Below are positions 33,463 to 42,372 of a stretch of DNA of 64,000 nt, one piece after another. The notes beneath the pieces are model-generated. The model saw only the letters and a program-made list of their open reading frames with translations. It ran no database searches and was not told the origin of the DNA. The stretch comes from JAJZVS01 sp963708095 (GTDB lineage Bacteria; Pseudomonadota; Alphaproteobacteria; Acetobacterales; Acetobacteraceae). The translations under genes and the position numbers were made by a program. How positions within the stretch are numbered: the first letter of the stretch is position 1; each line of letters starts with the position of its first letter. Location of the stretch: contig OY970182.1 in the NCBI GenBank assembly GCA_963708095.1, positions 1,860,001-1,924,000 on the forward strand. Direction: 5' to 3'.

Positions 33463-34623
33463 CTATTCGGCGGCCGCGCGCTGCGCGGCCAGCCGATCGA
33501 TCTCCGCCTGCACCGCCGCCTGCGACTGGGCGCGGAACACGTCGCTGTTGTCGCGAGCGAAGGCGTAGCTGTCCTGGCGCGGCTCGCGCGAGCCCTGGAA
33601 GTGCGGCAGGACGTAGCGGGCCATAAGCTCGTAGTGACGCTGCGTCGCCGGCCAGTCGGCCCAGTTGTGCGCGAGCTCCAGGATGGCGCCGAACCCGCCG
33701 GCACCGTCCAGCAGCCGCTGGATATAGGCGATCGCGTCGTCGGGGGTGCCGATGCAGGCGGCCTGGTTGTCGAGGAGATATTCGTAGGCGTCGCCGATGC
33801 CGGGCGGCACGATCGGGAAGGTGCCGACGTCGCGGAAATACTGGGCGAATTTCTCGATGCCGAAGGCCACGTTCGCGCGCGCCTGTTCGCGGGTTTCGGC
33901 GATGTGGAACAGGCTGACCAGGCGCCAGTTGCGCCGGTCCGGGGTCTTGCCGTGGGCGCGCGCCTGTTCTTCGTACAAGGACCAGTTGCTTGCGTGCTGG
34001 GTCATGGCGTCGGGCGACGTGCCGCCGATCGAGAGCATACCGATCCCGTGCCGCCCCGCCGCCAGCGCACCGGTCGGCGAGCGGGAGGCGGCGACCGCCA
34101 TCTCCATCACCGGCTGGCTGTAGCAAGGGAGTTGCAGCCTGGCGTCGGTAAGGTCGTACCAATCGGTCTTTTCCGTCACCGTCTCCCCAGCCAGCAGGCG
34201 GACGATGACATCGAGGCTCTGGTTCATCATCGGCCGCTGGTCGGCCGCCGCGACGCCGATCTTCTTGGCGTCGTGCACCAGCGCGCCGGGCCCCATCCCG
34301 AACATCGCCCGCCCGCGGGTGAGGTGGTCGAGCAGGACCATGCGGTCGGCGAGGATGAACGGGTTATGGTACGGCAGCGACACGACCCCGGTGCCGAGGC
34401 GGATGTGGCGGGTGCGCTCGGCGGCGGTGGCGATGAAGACTTCGGGGGCGGCGATGATCTCGAAGCCGCCGGAATGATGCTCGCCGATCCAGGCCTCGTG
34501 GTAGCCGAGGCGGTCGAGATGCTGGACGAGTTCGAGGTCGCGCTCGATCGCGAGGGTAGGGTTTTCTTCGAGCGCGTGGAAAGGCGCGAGGAAGATACCG
34601 CTGCGCAGGTAGGGATGGGGCAT
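33463..34623 (-). CDS. LLM class flavin-dependent monooxygenase
   Basis: 386 residues from MPHPYLRSGIFLAPFHALEENP. Bacterial-luciferase-like fold: LVQHLDRLGYHEAWIGEHHSGGFEII at the N-terminus, then IRLGTGVVSLPYHNPFILADRMVLLDHLTRGR, which is diagnostic. Uses reduced FMN (or F420 in some relatives) with O2. Substrate unknown; relatives often act on alkanes, sulfonates or limonene-type compounds. It is transcribed in the same direction as the M16 gene, 146 bp upstream of it. Confidence 0.88.
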   Translation of the reverse strand: MPHPYLRSGIFLAPFHALEENPTLAIERDLELVQHLDRLGYHEAWIGEHHSGGFEIIAAPEVFIATAAERTRHIRLGTGVVSLPYHNPFILADRMVLLDHLTRGRAMFGMGPGALVHDAKKIGVAAADQRPMMNQSLDVIVRLLAGETVTEKTDWYDLTDARLQLPCYSQPVMEMAVAASRSPTGALAAGRHGIGMLSIGGTSPDAMTQHASNWSLYEEQARAHGKTPDRRNWRLVSLFHIAETREQARANVAFGIEKFAQYFRDVGTFPIVPPGIGDAYEYLLDNQAACIGTPDDAIAYIQRLLDGAGGFGAILELAHNWADWPATQRHYELMARYVLPHFQGSREPRQDSYAFARDNSDVFRAQSQAAVQAEIDRLAAQRAAAE

Positions 34624-34727
34624 GGGGGGCGCTTTCGCTGGGTGCGACGACGATAGCCGCGGCGGGCGGGCGGTCAACCGCGCGAGCGCTGTACGCCCCC
34701 TCCCCCCAACCCCTGAAGCGAAGAAAC

Positions 34728-36008
34728 CTACTTCCCGAACACGAGGTTGGGCAGCCACAGGGTCATCGCCGGCCAGTAGGTGATGAGCCCCAGCACCAGC
34801 AGCAGGATCACCAGGAACGGCAGGATGCCGCGGATCACCTCCCCGATCGGCGCGTCGGAGATGGTGGACAGCACATAGAGGTTCAGCCCCACCGGCGGGT
34901 GCACCAGCCCCACTTCCATGTTGTGCGTGAAGATGATGCCGAAATGCACCGGATCGATGCCGAGCGGCACCAGCACCGGCGCCAGGATCGGCATCACCAG
35001 CAACAAGGTGCTGACCACTTCCAGGAAGCAGCCGATGATCAGCAGCATGATGTTGGTCGCCAGCAGGAATTCCCAGGTGCTGAACCCCTGGTGGGTGGCG
35101 AATTCCACGATCTGCGCCGGCACGCCCGATCCGGTCATCCAGTGGCCGAACACCAGCGCCGTCGCGATGATGAGCATGATGACGCCGGCCGAGGACAGCG
35201 CCTCCGCGATCACGTCGAGCGTGCGGGTCCAGCGGAAGCCGCGATAGACGAGGACGCTCACGATCAGCGCGGTGACCGCGGACATCGCCGCCGATTCCGT
35301 CACCGTCATGAAACCGCCGTAGATGCCGACCAGCACGACCACCGGCACCGCCATCGCCGGCAGCGCCCGCCAGGTCACGCGCAGCCGCGTGCGGAAGGGC
35401 ATCGCGGGCTCGGAGGGGAAGTTCTTGTGCCGGGCGTACCACAGCACCCAGACGAAGAACGCGCCCGCCTGCAGCAGGCCGGGGATGATGCCGGCCAGAA
35501 ACAGCCGCGGCACCGATTGCTCGGTGACGATGCCATACAGGATCAGCGCGAGCGACGGCGGGATGACGACCCCGATCGTGCCCGATGCGCCCAGCACGCC
35601 AAGGGCGAAGGAGCGCGGATAGCCCCGCGCGATCATCGCCGGCAGAAGGATGGTGCCCATCGCCAGCGCGGTCGCGACCGAGGAGCCGGAGATCGCCGCG
35701 AACAGTGCGCAGGACACCACCGCCACCAGGCCGAGCGAGCCCTTGACGCCGCCCAACCAGGCGGACGCGAGATCGACCAGCGCCTGCGCCACGCCGCCGC
35801 GCCGCATGAAGGCGGCTGCCATGACGAACAGCGGCAGGGACATGAGCGTGCTCGAATTGAGCTGGTCGATCATGTTCTGCGCCAACCCGATCATCGGCTG
35901 GCCCGACACCTGGTACAGCACCGCGGCGCAGGCGCCGAGCACCAGGAAGATCGGCATCCCGGCCGCGAGCAGGCCGAAGAACAGCACCAGGAACCCGATG
36001 GTCCACAT
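34728..36008 (-). CDS. dctM: TRAP transporter large permease (DctM)
   Basis: 426 residues with about a dozen transmembrane segments. Family marks: FFGLLAAGMPIFLVLGACA at the start, LPLFVMAAAFMRRGGVAQ, SGSSVATALAMGTILLPAM and the C-terminal MEVGLVHPPVGLNLYVLS. It forms the ion-driven translocation unit of a TRAP importer with DctQ. The start is 12 bp after the dctQ stop. Confidence 0.93.
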   Translation of the reverse strand: MWTIGFLVLFFGLLAAGMPIFLVLGACAAVLYQVSGQPMIGLAQNMIDQLNSSTLMSLPLFVMAAAFMRRGGVAQALVDLASAWLGGVKGSLGLVAVVSCALFAAISGSSVATALAMGTILLPAMIARGYPRSFALGVLGASGTIGVVIPPSLALILYGIVTEQSVPRLFLAGIIPGLLQAGAFFVWVLWYARHKNFPSEPAMPFRTRLRVTWRALPAMAVPVVVLVGIYGGFMTVTESAAMSAVTALIVSVLVYRGFRWTRTLDVIAEALSSAGVIMLIIATALVFGHWMTGSGVPAQIVEFATHQGFSTWEFLLATNIMLLIIGCFLEVVSTLLLVMPILAPVLVPLGIDPVHFGIIFTHNMEVGLVHPPVGLNLYVLSTISDAPIGEVIRGILPFLVILLLVLGLITYWPAMTLWLPNLVFGK

Positions 36009-36020
36009 CCTGCGCGGCGC

Positions 36021-36623
36021 CTATTCGGTGAAGGTGGCGAGGAGGTCGGGGGGCGCCTCGTGCGCGAGGTTATGGCCCACGGTCATGGTCGCGGGATCGA
36101 AGAAAAAGAGATAGCGGACCAGCCGGATGACATAGCGCCCGAACATCAGCGCGCCGCCGGTGGGCAGCGCCATGTAGTAGATCCAGATCGGGAACTGCAG
36201 GTCGGACGAGCTGCGCTGATCGAGCAACAGCGCGGTACCGACCACCGCCCAGCCGTACCAGATCATGCCGAAGGTGAAGGCCAGCGCCACCAGGCAGTTG
36301 AAGATCTCCACCCAGCGCTGCACCCGGGCCGGCAGCAGGCGCAGCACGAGATCGGGGCGCACCATGCCGTTGGTGCGCACCAACTGGCTGGCAATGATCA
36401 TGATCGCCCAGACGGCGACATAGACGATCACCTCCTCGGCCCAGTTGATCGCGTTCGCCGGATCGATGTAGCGGCCGAACACCTGCACCGCCGCGATGAT
36501 CATCGCGAACGCGCCGAGCAGGCCCACCAATGTGCGTTCGATCCAGTTCCAGGCGGAAGCGGCGCGGGCAAACGCCCGCGCCGCACCCGATCCGGCAAGC
36601 CCGGAGGCTTCAGGCGCCGACAT
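36021..36623 (-). CDS. dctQ: TRAP transporter small permease (DctQ)
   Basis: 200 residues, four predicted transmembrane helices. NWIERTLVGLLGAFAMIIAAVQVFGRY, NWAEEVIVYVAVWAIMI and the central AFTFGMIWYG match the DctQ family. It overlaps the 3' end of dctP1 by 14 bp and is followed by dctM, giving the order dctP-dctQ-dctM. Confidence 0.9.
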   Translation of the reverse strand: MSAPEASGLAGSGAARAFARAASAWNWIERTLVGLLGAFAMIIAAVQVFGRYIDPANAINWAEEVIVYVAVWAIMIIASQLVRTNGMVRPDLVLRLLPARVQRWVEIFNCLVALAFTFGMIWYGWAVVGTALLLDQRSSSDLQFPIWIYYMALPTGGALMFGRYVIRLVRYLFFFDPATMTVGHNLAHEAPPDLLATFTE

Positions 36624-37647
36624 CCGCCATGACCAGCTTCACGAGCTGCGGCGACATATGCGCGTCATGCGCGGCCTTGGCCTGCAACGGCAGCATCTTC
36701 TTGCGCACCGCGTCACGCTCCGCCTGCGGGAGGTCGATGAACACGACGCCCTGCTTCGCCAGCGCGAGCCGCCCGTCGTGCTGCGCCTTGGCGGTATTCA
36801 TCCGGTACGCCGGCAGGTTCTCGGTCCAGAGGCTGGTCACGGTTCCCTGCAACTTCGGCCCGAGCTTGGCCCAGAATGCCGCGTTCATCAGCGGCACGTA
36901 GAGCCCCATGCCCTGGTTGTCCTGCAGCGAATGCCGTAGTCCGGAGTCGAACAGCTTGGAGCTGTTGGCGCTTTCGTTCGTGGTGATCAGCCCGTCGAAA
37001 TTGCCCTGCGACATCGCGAGCGGCACGTCCGGCCAGGCGGTCACGTTGGCGATGCCGCCGAAGAAACGGATACGCCAGGAATTGAGCACGCCGCCCGGGC
37101 TGCGCAGCTTCATGCCTTTCAGGTCGGCGAGCGAGGTGAGCGGCCGCTTGGTCGAGTACCAGTTGTTGAACCCGAGATCGTACCAGCCGCCGAGCACGTG
37201 CAGGTGCAGCTTCTTGGCGATCTCGGCATTGACGAATTTGCCGGCAGCGCCGTCGGCCGCCTTGTGCACCAGATCGATCGGCTGGCCATAGAGGCCCGGA
37301 AGCTGGGAGAAATCCGCATCCGGCACGAAACCGGTGATGGTCCAGGTGCCGGGGCAGGCCATTTCCACCTGGCCCTGCACCATGGCCTTCACCACGTGCA
37401 GGTCGGGGAACAGCGCGCCACTTTGGAACAGCTTGGTCTGGATCTGGCCGTCCGACGCCTTCTCGACCTTGGCGAGGAAGTCGCGGATGCCGACGTTGCG
37501 CGGATGGGACGGCTCGGTATCGAGCGAGCAGCGCAGCACGAGCGGGGCAGCGGCTTCGGCATTGCGGATGAAGGGCGCGGCGAGCGGCACGGCCAGGGCA
37601 GCGGTGGCCGCGGCGCCGAAGGCGCGGCGGGTCAGAGTGATGGACAT
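36610..37647 (-). CDS. dctP: TRAP transporter substrate-binding protein (DctP), copy 1
   Basis: 345 residues with a signal of Tat type (LTRRAFGAAATAALAVPLAAPF). The DctP signature is visible: SGALFPDLHVVKAMVQGQVEMACPG, then LADLKGMKLRSPGGVLNSWRIRFFGG and TAWPDVPLAMSQGNFDGLITTNES. It captures an organic-acid-like solute in the periplasm for DctQM. A close paralogue is encoded at 38906-39946, with a decayed IS element between them. The conserved Arg in KLRSPG would bind the substrate carboxylate. Confidence 0.93.
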   Translation of the reverse strand: MSITLTRRAFGAAATAALAVPLAAPFIRNAEAAAPLVLRCSLDTEPSHPRNVGIRDFLAKVEKASDGQIQTKLFQSGALFPDLHVVKAMVQGQVEMACPGTWTITGFVPDADFSQLPGLYGQPIDLVHKAADGAAGKFVNAEIAKKLHLHVLGGWYDLGFNNWYSTKRPLTSLADLKGMKLRSPGGVLNSWRIRFFGGIANVTAWPDVPLAMSQGNFDGLITTNESANSSKLFDSGLRHSLQDNQGMGLYVPLMNAAFWAKLGPKLQGTVTSLWTENLPAYRMNTAKAQHDGRLALAKQGVVFIDLPQAERDAVRKKMLPLQAKAAHDAHMSPQLVKLVMADVGA

Positions 37648-37904
37648 TTGGACCTCCCGGAACGGTGATCTTGGGCGGCCCGGTTACTGCACGGGGGCGG
37701 GAGGGGCGTCAAGCGAGTAGCGAGTACAGCCACGGGCCGGGGCGATCGCGACCCCGGTCCGGGATTGCGCCCATCTGATATCGCGCCCTTCCGGTATCGC
37801 CCCGATCGGCCGCGCCGCGTCTCCGCGGCGGCACGGCCGGCCGGGCGCGTCCGCCCGACGGCTACGCTCCGGGCGCGGCGAGGCCCCGGGCGACGACGCC
37901 CGGG
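37648..37904. other. Gap between dctP1 and the IS remnant
   Basis: Probably the original upstream region of dctP1; GAGGTCC lies just before its start on the coding strand. Two loosely repeated 15-16 bp units (TGATATCGCGCCCTT and CCGGTATCGCCCCGAT, 37777-37807) resemble the 15-bp repeat units elsewhere. No gene seen. Confidence 0.4.
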
Positions 37905-38893
37905 GTTAGGGCCTGAGCCCGGGCAACCGAATCGCAAGATAGAGAATCGGGAGTGCGGCGAGAACGCAACGAACGAATCAGGGATCCGGCGTGACCTGGC
38001 GCCTGGGGCGTCTATCCTGACCGGGTGATCGACGCCGCTGCCACCAAGGCCCGCTTCGAGGCGCTTGCGCCAGTCCTGAACGAGAGGGGCGCCGGCTGTT
38101 TGCGGCCAGCGAAGCGCGTGCGGCCGGGCGTGGCGGGGTGGTGGCGGTCGCGCGGGCGACCGGGATTGCGCGCAGCATCATCGGCCGTGGCCTGGCCGAC
38201 CTGCGTTCGGGTGCGGTGATGTCCAGCCCGCGAGTCCGGCGCCATGGCGGCGGCGGCAAGCCGGCGACCGAGACGCAGCCTGGGCTTCTGGACGTCTTGA
38301 AGAACCTGGTGCAGTCGTCCATCCGCGGCGATCCGGAAGCGCCCCTGCTGTGGGTGAGCAAGAGCCAGCGCCACCTGTCCGCAGAGCTGGCCGAGCGGGG
38401 CTTCCGGCCGGTCAGAAGCTGGTCGGCCGCCTGCTGAAGCGCCTGGGCTTCAGCCTGCAAGCCAATGCCAAGACCCGCGAAGGGGCCAGCCACCCCGATC
38501 GAAACGCCCAGTTCGAGCACATCAACGCCCAGGTGACCGCCTTCCAGGCTGCCGGCGAGCCCGCGATCACCGTTTGCCATCTGCCGCCGGGCATCAGCAA
38601 GTGGAACCGCATCGAACACCGCCCGTTCGCCTTCATCACCCAGAACTGGCGCGGCAAGCCGCTGCTCAGCCATCAGGTCATCATTCAGCTGATCGCCAAC
38701 ACCCGCACCAGCACCGGCCTCACCGTCGCCTGCCGGATCGATGCCAATGCCTACGACAAAGGCATCAGGGTCTCCGATGCCGAGATGGCCGCCCTCAACA
38801 TTCAGACCGACGATTTTCATGACGAGTGGAACTATATCTTCACGCCAAGGCAACCAGACGGGTGACGCAATTATCGGGGCTCAGGGCCTTAAG
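37905..38893 (+). mobile_element. Decayed ISAzo13-type insertion sequence
   Basis: About 989 bp bounded by imperfect terminal inverted repeats: GTTAGGGCCTGAGCCCGGG at 37905-37923 and CGGGGCTCAGGGCCTTAA at 38875-38892. It carries one transposase pseudogene on the plus strand and separates two paralogous dctP genes. A target duplication is not obvious. Boundaries are inferred from the inverted repeats by eye. Confidence 0.65.
38025..38865 (+). pseudogene. ISAzo13-family transposase, frameshifted and internally deleted
   Basis: Three pieces in different frames match one transposase in order: 38025 on (MIDAAATKARFEALAPVLNE), then 38138 on (VAVARATGIARSIIGRGLADLRSG ... LLWVSKSQRHLSAELAERGF), then about 38420 on (KLVGRLLKRLGFSLQANAKT ... 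FQAAGEPAI) joined directly to TVCHLPPGISKWNRIEH and NWRGKPLLSHQVI. Frameshifts lie near 38085-38096 and 38400-38425. From my knowledge of the family, about 110-130 residues of the central DDE catalytic region are missing at the GEPAI/TVCH junction. It cannot encode an active enzyme. Confidence 0.88.
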
Positions 38894-38905
38894 GCGCGGC
38901 GACGC

Positions 38906-39946
38906 TCAGGCGCCGACGCTTGCCATCACCAGCTTCACGAGGTGCAGCGACATATGCGCCTCCGCCGCGGCCTTGGCCTGCTGTGGCAACATCTTCCGGC
39001 GCACCGCCTCGCGCTCGGCCGGCGAGACATCGGCGAAATGCACGCCATGCGCGGTCAAGGCGGCGCGCGCCGTGCGCTGGGTGGCGGCGGTATTCGCACG
39101 ATAGGCCGGCAGGTTCTCCGCCCAGAGCGCGAGCACCTTGTGCTGCAGCTTCGGACCGAGCTTGTTCCAGAACGCATGGTTCATCATCGGGGCGTAATAG
39201 GAAAACGCCTGCTCGTCCTGGAGCGAATGGCGCATTCCGGAATCGTACAGCTTGGAGCTGCGGGCGCTTTCGTTCGTGGTGATCAGCCCGTCGAACGTCC
39301 CTTGCGACATCGCGAGCGGCACGTCCGGCCAGGCGGTCACGTTGGGCAGGCCGCCGAAGAACCGGATGCGCCAGGAATTGAGCACACCGCCCGGGCTGCG
39401 CAGCTTCATCCCGCGCAGGTCGGCGAGCGAAGTCATGGGCTTCCTGGTCGAGAACCAGGCGTTGAACCCCCAGGCCAGCCAGCCGCCCAGGAGCTGGAGC
39501 CCCAGCTTGCGGGTCAGCTCGCCGTTGACATAGGTGCCGGGCGCGCCGTCGACCGCCTTGTCCACCTGCGCGCTCGGCACGCCGTAAAGACCCGGCAGTT
39601 CGGAGAAGTCCGCGTCCGGCACGAAGCCGGTCAGGGTCCAGGTGCCGGGGCAGGCGAGCTCGACCTGGCCTTGCACCAGCGCCTTGACCACGTGCAGGTC
39701 GGGGAACAGGGAGCCGCTTTCGAACAGCCTGGTGCGGACCCTTCCGTCGGAGGCGTGCTCGATCTTCGCCAGGAAGTCACGCAGGGCGATGTTGCGCGGA
39801 TGCGACGGCGCCGTATCGACCGAGCAGCGCAGCAGCAGCGGTTGGGCAGCCTCGGCGCGGGCGATGAAGGGGGTGGCCAGGACCGGCGCGGCCAGGCCGA
39901 CGGTCGCGGCGGCGCCGAAGGCACGGCGGGTCAGGATGACGGACAT
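38906..39946 (-). CDS. TRAP transporter substrate-binding protein (DctP), copy 2
   Basis: 346 residues from MSVILTRRAFGAAATVGLAAPVLATPF, a Tat-like signal. It is a close paralogue of copy 1 along its whole length: SGSLFPDLHVVKALVQGQVELACPG, LADLRGMKLRSPGGVLNSWRIRFFGG and AMSQGTFDGLITTNES align without gaps. It most likely arose by tandem duplication and has since diverged, so it may widen the substrate range of the single DctQM pair. The IS remnant between the copies probably uncouples its transcription from dctQM. Confidence 0.92.
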   Translation of the reverse strand: MSVILTRRAFGAAATVGLAAPVLATPFIARAEAAQPLLLRCSVDTAPSHPRNIALRDFLAKIEHASDGRVRTRLFESGSLFPDLHVVKALVQGQVELACPGTWTLTGFVPDADFSELPGLYGVPSAQVDKAVDGAPGTYVNGELTRKLGLQLLGGWLAWGFNAWFSTRKPMTSLADLRGMKLRSPGGVLNSWRIRFFGGLPNVTAWPDVPLAMSQGTFDGLITTNESARSSKLYDSGMRHSLQDEQAFSYYAPMMNHAFWNKLGPKLQHKVLALWAENLPAYRANTAATQRTARAALTAHGVHFADVSPAEREAVRRKMLPQQAKAAAEAHMSLHLVKLVMASVGA

Positions 39947-40075
39947 TCTTGGACTCTCCCGGACGGATTGGTTTTCGTTAGGGAGATGTTGGGGCACGGG
40001 GACGGGGGAGCGTCAAGCACGGGCGGGACGGTGGCGGCGGATAGTCCCGATTTCAACCCGCTGCCGCTGCCGTCG

Positions 40076-40492
40076 TTAACGGGCGTCGGGCATCAAGACC
40101 GCGAGTTGCGCGGCGCGCACGAGGCGCACCCGGCGCCCCGGCAGGAGGCCGGCGGCGAGCGGCTGCACCACGACCCGGGTGTGTCCGTTGCGCTCACGAA
40201 TCACGATCTCGGTATATTCCGGCTCCGGTCCGGTGGGCGTCGCGGCGGCATCCTCGCGAAACGCAGCCGGGTCCATGCCGAGCGTGCGCGCGGGCACCGG
40301 GCGCAGCGCCACGATCACGCCGATCTGTTCTTCGGACCGCTCCGGCGCGAGGCGGGCGGTTGGCGTCGGCACGGCCGGCGCGGAGCCGGACCCGGGGCGC
40401 ACCGCGCAGCCCCCCAGGCCCAAGCCCAGCCCCAGACCCAGGCCGAGGGCCAGGCAGATCGGCGCCGCCCGCATCCGATGCCGCTCGCGCAT
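40076..40492 (-). CDS. Small putative lipoprotein
   Basis: Up to 138 residues (an internal Met at codon 7 is an alternative start). A signal sequence made of repeated Gly-Leu pairs (LALGLGLGLGLGLGGCAV) ends in a lipobox LGGC, so it is probably lipidated at that Cys and anchored in the outer or inner membrane. The mature part has TEIVIRERNGHTRVVVQPL and a basic end. Not recognised as a known family. The Gly-Leu repeat is encoded by short direct repeats (CCAGGCCCAAGCCCAG...). Confidence 0.6.
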   Translation of the reverse strand: MRERHRMRAAPICLALGLGLGLGLGLGGCAVRPGSGSAPAVPTPTARLAPERSEEQIGVIVALRPVPARTLGMDPAAFREDAAATPTGPEPEYTEIVIRERNGHTRVVVQPLAAGLLPGRRVRLVRAAQLAVLMPDAR

Positions 40493-40708
40493 AAGCCTTC
40501 CTCGCTGACCCGGCGTACATCCTTACCGGCCGTCGTGGGCGGGGCAAGCGTAATGGCCACGGCGCCGGCGCGGCTGCGAGATATTCTTGCGATGGACTCC
40601 GTTCTACGATAAGGGGTTATGGCAAAGTCCTGACTGCCCGCCTGAGCGACGGCCGCCCGGCCGCCGTGCCCTCCGGCTGTTCCCGGCCGCGCCACGACGG
40701 AGGTTCCG

Positions 40709-41956
40709 TTGCCGATCACCCGCCCTGCACGTTCCAGGCTTGCATCCCGTGCTGCGTTCGCGGTGCCGGCGGGGGGCCTGCGAACGTGGCTGCGTGCCTT
40801 CGGCTGCCTCGCCGCCGTGGCGACGCTGTCCGCCTGCGCCAGCCAGGGGCCGCAGCTCGGCGCGCGCGAGCAGGCCGCGCGCTACGCGGAGATGGCGCAT
40901 GGCAACTACGCGCCGCCGGGTCCGCCCGGCGATCCCTGGGGGCCCTACATCCGCCAGGCCTCGACGCGGTTCGACGTGCCGGCGCGCTGGATCCGCGCCG
41001 TCATGCACGTGGAATCGGGTGGGAACGAATACATGGACGGCCGGCTCACCACCTCGCCCGTGGGCGCGATGGGGCTGATGCAGGTCATGCCGGATACGTA
41101 TCAGGATCTGCGCCAGGAGTACGGGCTCGGCGGCGATCCGTACAACCCGCGCGACAACATCATGGCCGGTGCGGCCTATCTGCGCGAGATGTACGACATC
41201 TACGGCTTCCCCGGTTTCCTGGCCGCCTACAATGCCGGCCCGCGGCGGCTCGACGACTACCTCGCCGACGAGCGGCCGCTGCCGAACGAGACCCGCCGCT
41301 ACGTCGCGATGATCGCGCCCGCGATCGCCGGCGCTTATCCGCAGCGCCAGTCGCCGGCGGCCGCCTACGCCATGAACCGGCTGCCGATGGATATCCCGCC
41401 CGGCCTGCGCTACGGCCCGGGCGGCTACGCACCGGTGCAGGTCGCGAGCCGCTGGGTGCGGCCGCCGGCGCCCGTGTCCGCACCGTATCAGCCGCAGCAA
41501 CCGGCGCCCTACCAGCCGCCGGTGCGGATGGCCGAGGCGGCGCCGCCGCCGCGCATCGTGACCCCGCCGCGGGCGCAGGTGGCCTATCTGGCCCCGCCGC
41601 CTCGCCTGCCGCCGCCGCCGCGACCGCCGCGGATGGGCTTCCGCCTGGTGCCGACGGCCTTCGCCGAGCCGCCGCCGCCGCCACGCTCCTTCGCGCTGTC
41701 GGGTGGCTGGGCGGTGCAGGTGGGCGCGTTCAGCGATCCCGCCCAGGCGCACCGTGCCGCCGGCGAGGCCCAGGCGCGGGCCCGCACGGTGCTGGGGAGC
41801 GCGCGTCCGCTGGTGGAGGCCGTGCGGCACGGCCACGCCGTGCTGTGGCGCGCCCGGCTGGGCGGGTTGTCGCGGGAAGCCGCGGTGCGGGCCTGCACGC
41901 AGCTTTCGTACCACCATGCGGCGTGCATGGTGCTGTCGCCCGAGGCGCAATCCTGA
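40709..41956 (+). CDS. Lytic transglycosylase (SLT) with SPOR domain
   Basis: 415 residues. TTG start at 40709 with ACGGAGG at 40697-40703. A lipoprotein signal (LRAFGCLAAVATLSACAS) gives a lipidated Cys near residue 46. The SLT domain (about 75-225) has the catalytic Glu in AVMHVESGGNEYM, then SPVGAMGLMQVMPDTY and FLAAYNAGPRRLDDY, typical of family 1 transglycosylases. A Pro/Ala-rich linker follows (about 255-335), then a C-terminal SPOR domain (SGGWAVQVGAFSDPAQAHRA), which binds denuded septal peptidoglycan. It probably trims cell-wall glycan at division. Confidence 0.92.
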   Translation: MPITRPARSRLASRAAFAVPAGGLRTWLRAFGCLAAVATLSACASQGPQLGAREQAARYAEMAHGNYAPPGPPGDPWGPYIRQASTRFDVPARWIRAVMHVESGGNEYMDGRLTTSPVGAMGLMQVMPDTYQDLRQEYGLGGDPYNPRDNIMAGAAYLREMYDIYGFPGFLAAYNAGPRRLDDYLADERPLPNETRRYVAMIAPAIAGAYPQRQSPAAAYAMNRLPMDIPPGLRYGPGGYAPVQVASRWVRPPAPVSAPYQPQQPAPYQPPVRMAEAAPPPRIVTPPRAQVAYLAPPPRLPPPPRPPRMGFRLVPTAFAEPPPPPRSFALSGGWAVQVGAFSDPAQAHRAAGEAQARARTVLGSARPLVEAVRHGHAVLWRARLGGLSREAAVRACTQLSYHHAACMVLSPEAQS

Positions 41957-42372
41957 GCCGAGGCGCGGTTTTGGAGCACCCCGCCTCTCGGTCATGTCGA
42001 GAGAACCCTTCCTGCGTGGGATTTGTCGGACGCACGAGGTCTTTGCCCTGCGGTTTCCTGTCGCATTCGCGCGGGCCGCGGCTTCGAATCCTGCTCCCTG
42101 CCGATGGTATCGATGCGATAGCGCCCGCTGGGGGAAGCCAACCCGCGTACGGCGTTCTCGTGTCCGGGCTGGGTTCGCACGGACGGCCGCCCCGCAGTGC
42201 GACCAGATGGGGTCGAGCGCCACCGCAGGACGGTGTGAAAGTCAAGAAAAACACACATTACAAATTTGCAGACGTTACCCTGAGCGTTCGCCTCCTGTTC
42301 ACGATCAGGCGCGTGTAGCTCCCGGACGGCCAGTCAACAGAATACGAAAATTATACGGCACACGCCTCCCTC
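41957..42372. other. 416-bp gap at the left edge of an AT-richer segment
   Basis: The GC-rich pattern breaks around 42230 (AAGAAAAACACACATTACAAATTTGCAG...). TTCGAATCCTGCTCC at 42083-42097 resembles the T arm of a tRNA, but no tRNA can be folded. No gene recognised. Confidence 0.4.

Noticed and set aside
42083..42097. TTCGAATCCTGCTCC, similar to a tRNA T arm, as a possible tRNA attachment site of the island
   Set aside because: The T stem pairs poorly (GCGGC against CCTGC), no other tRNA arms are present, and no second copy was found at the other end of the AT-rich segment.
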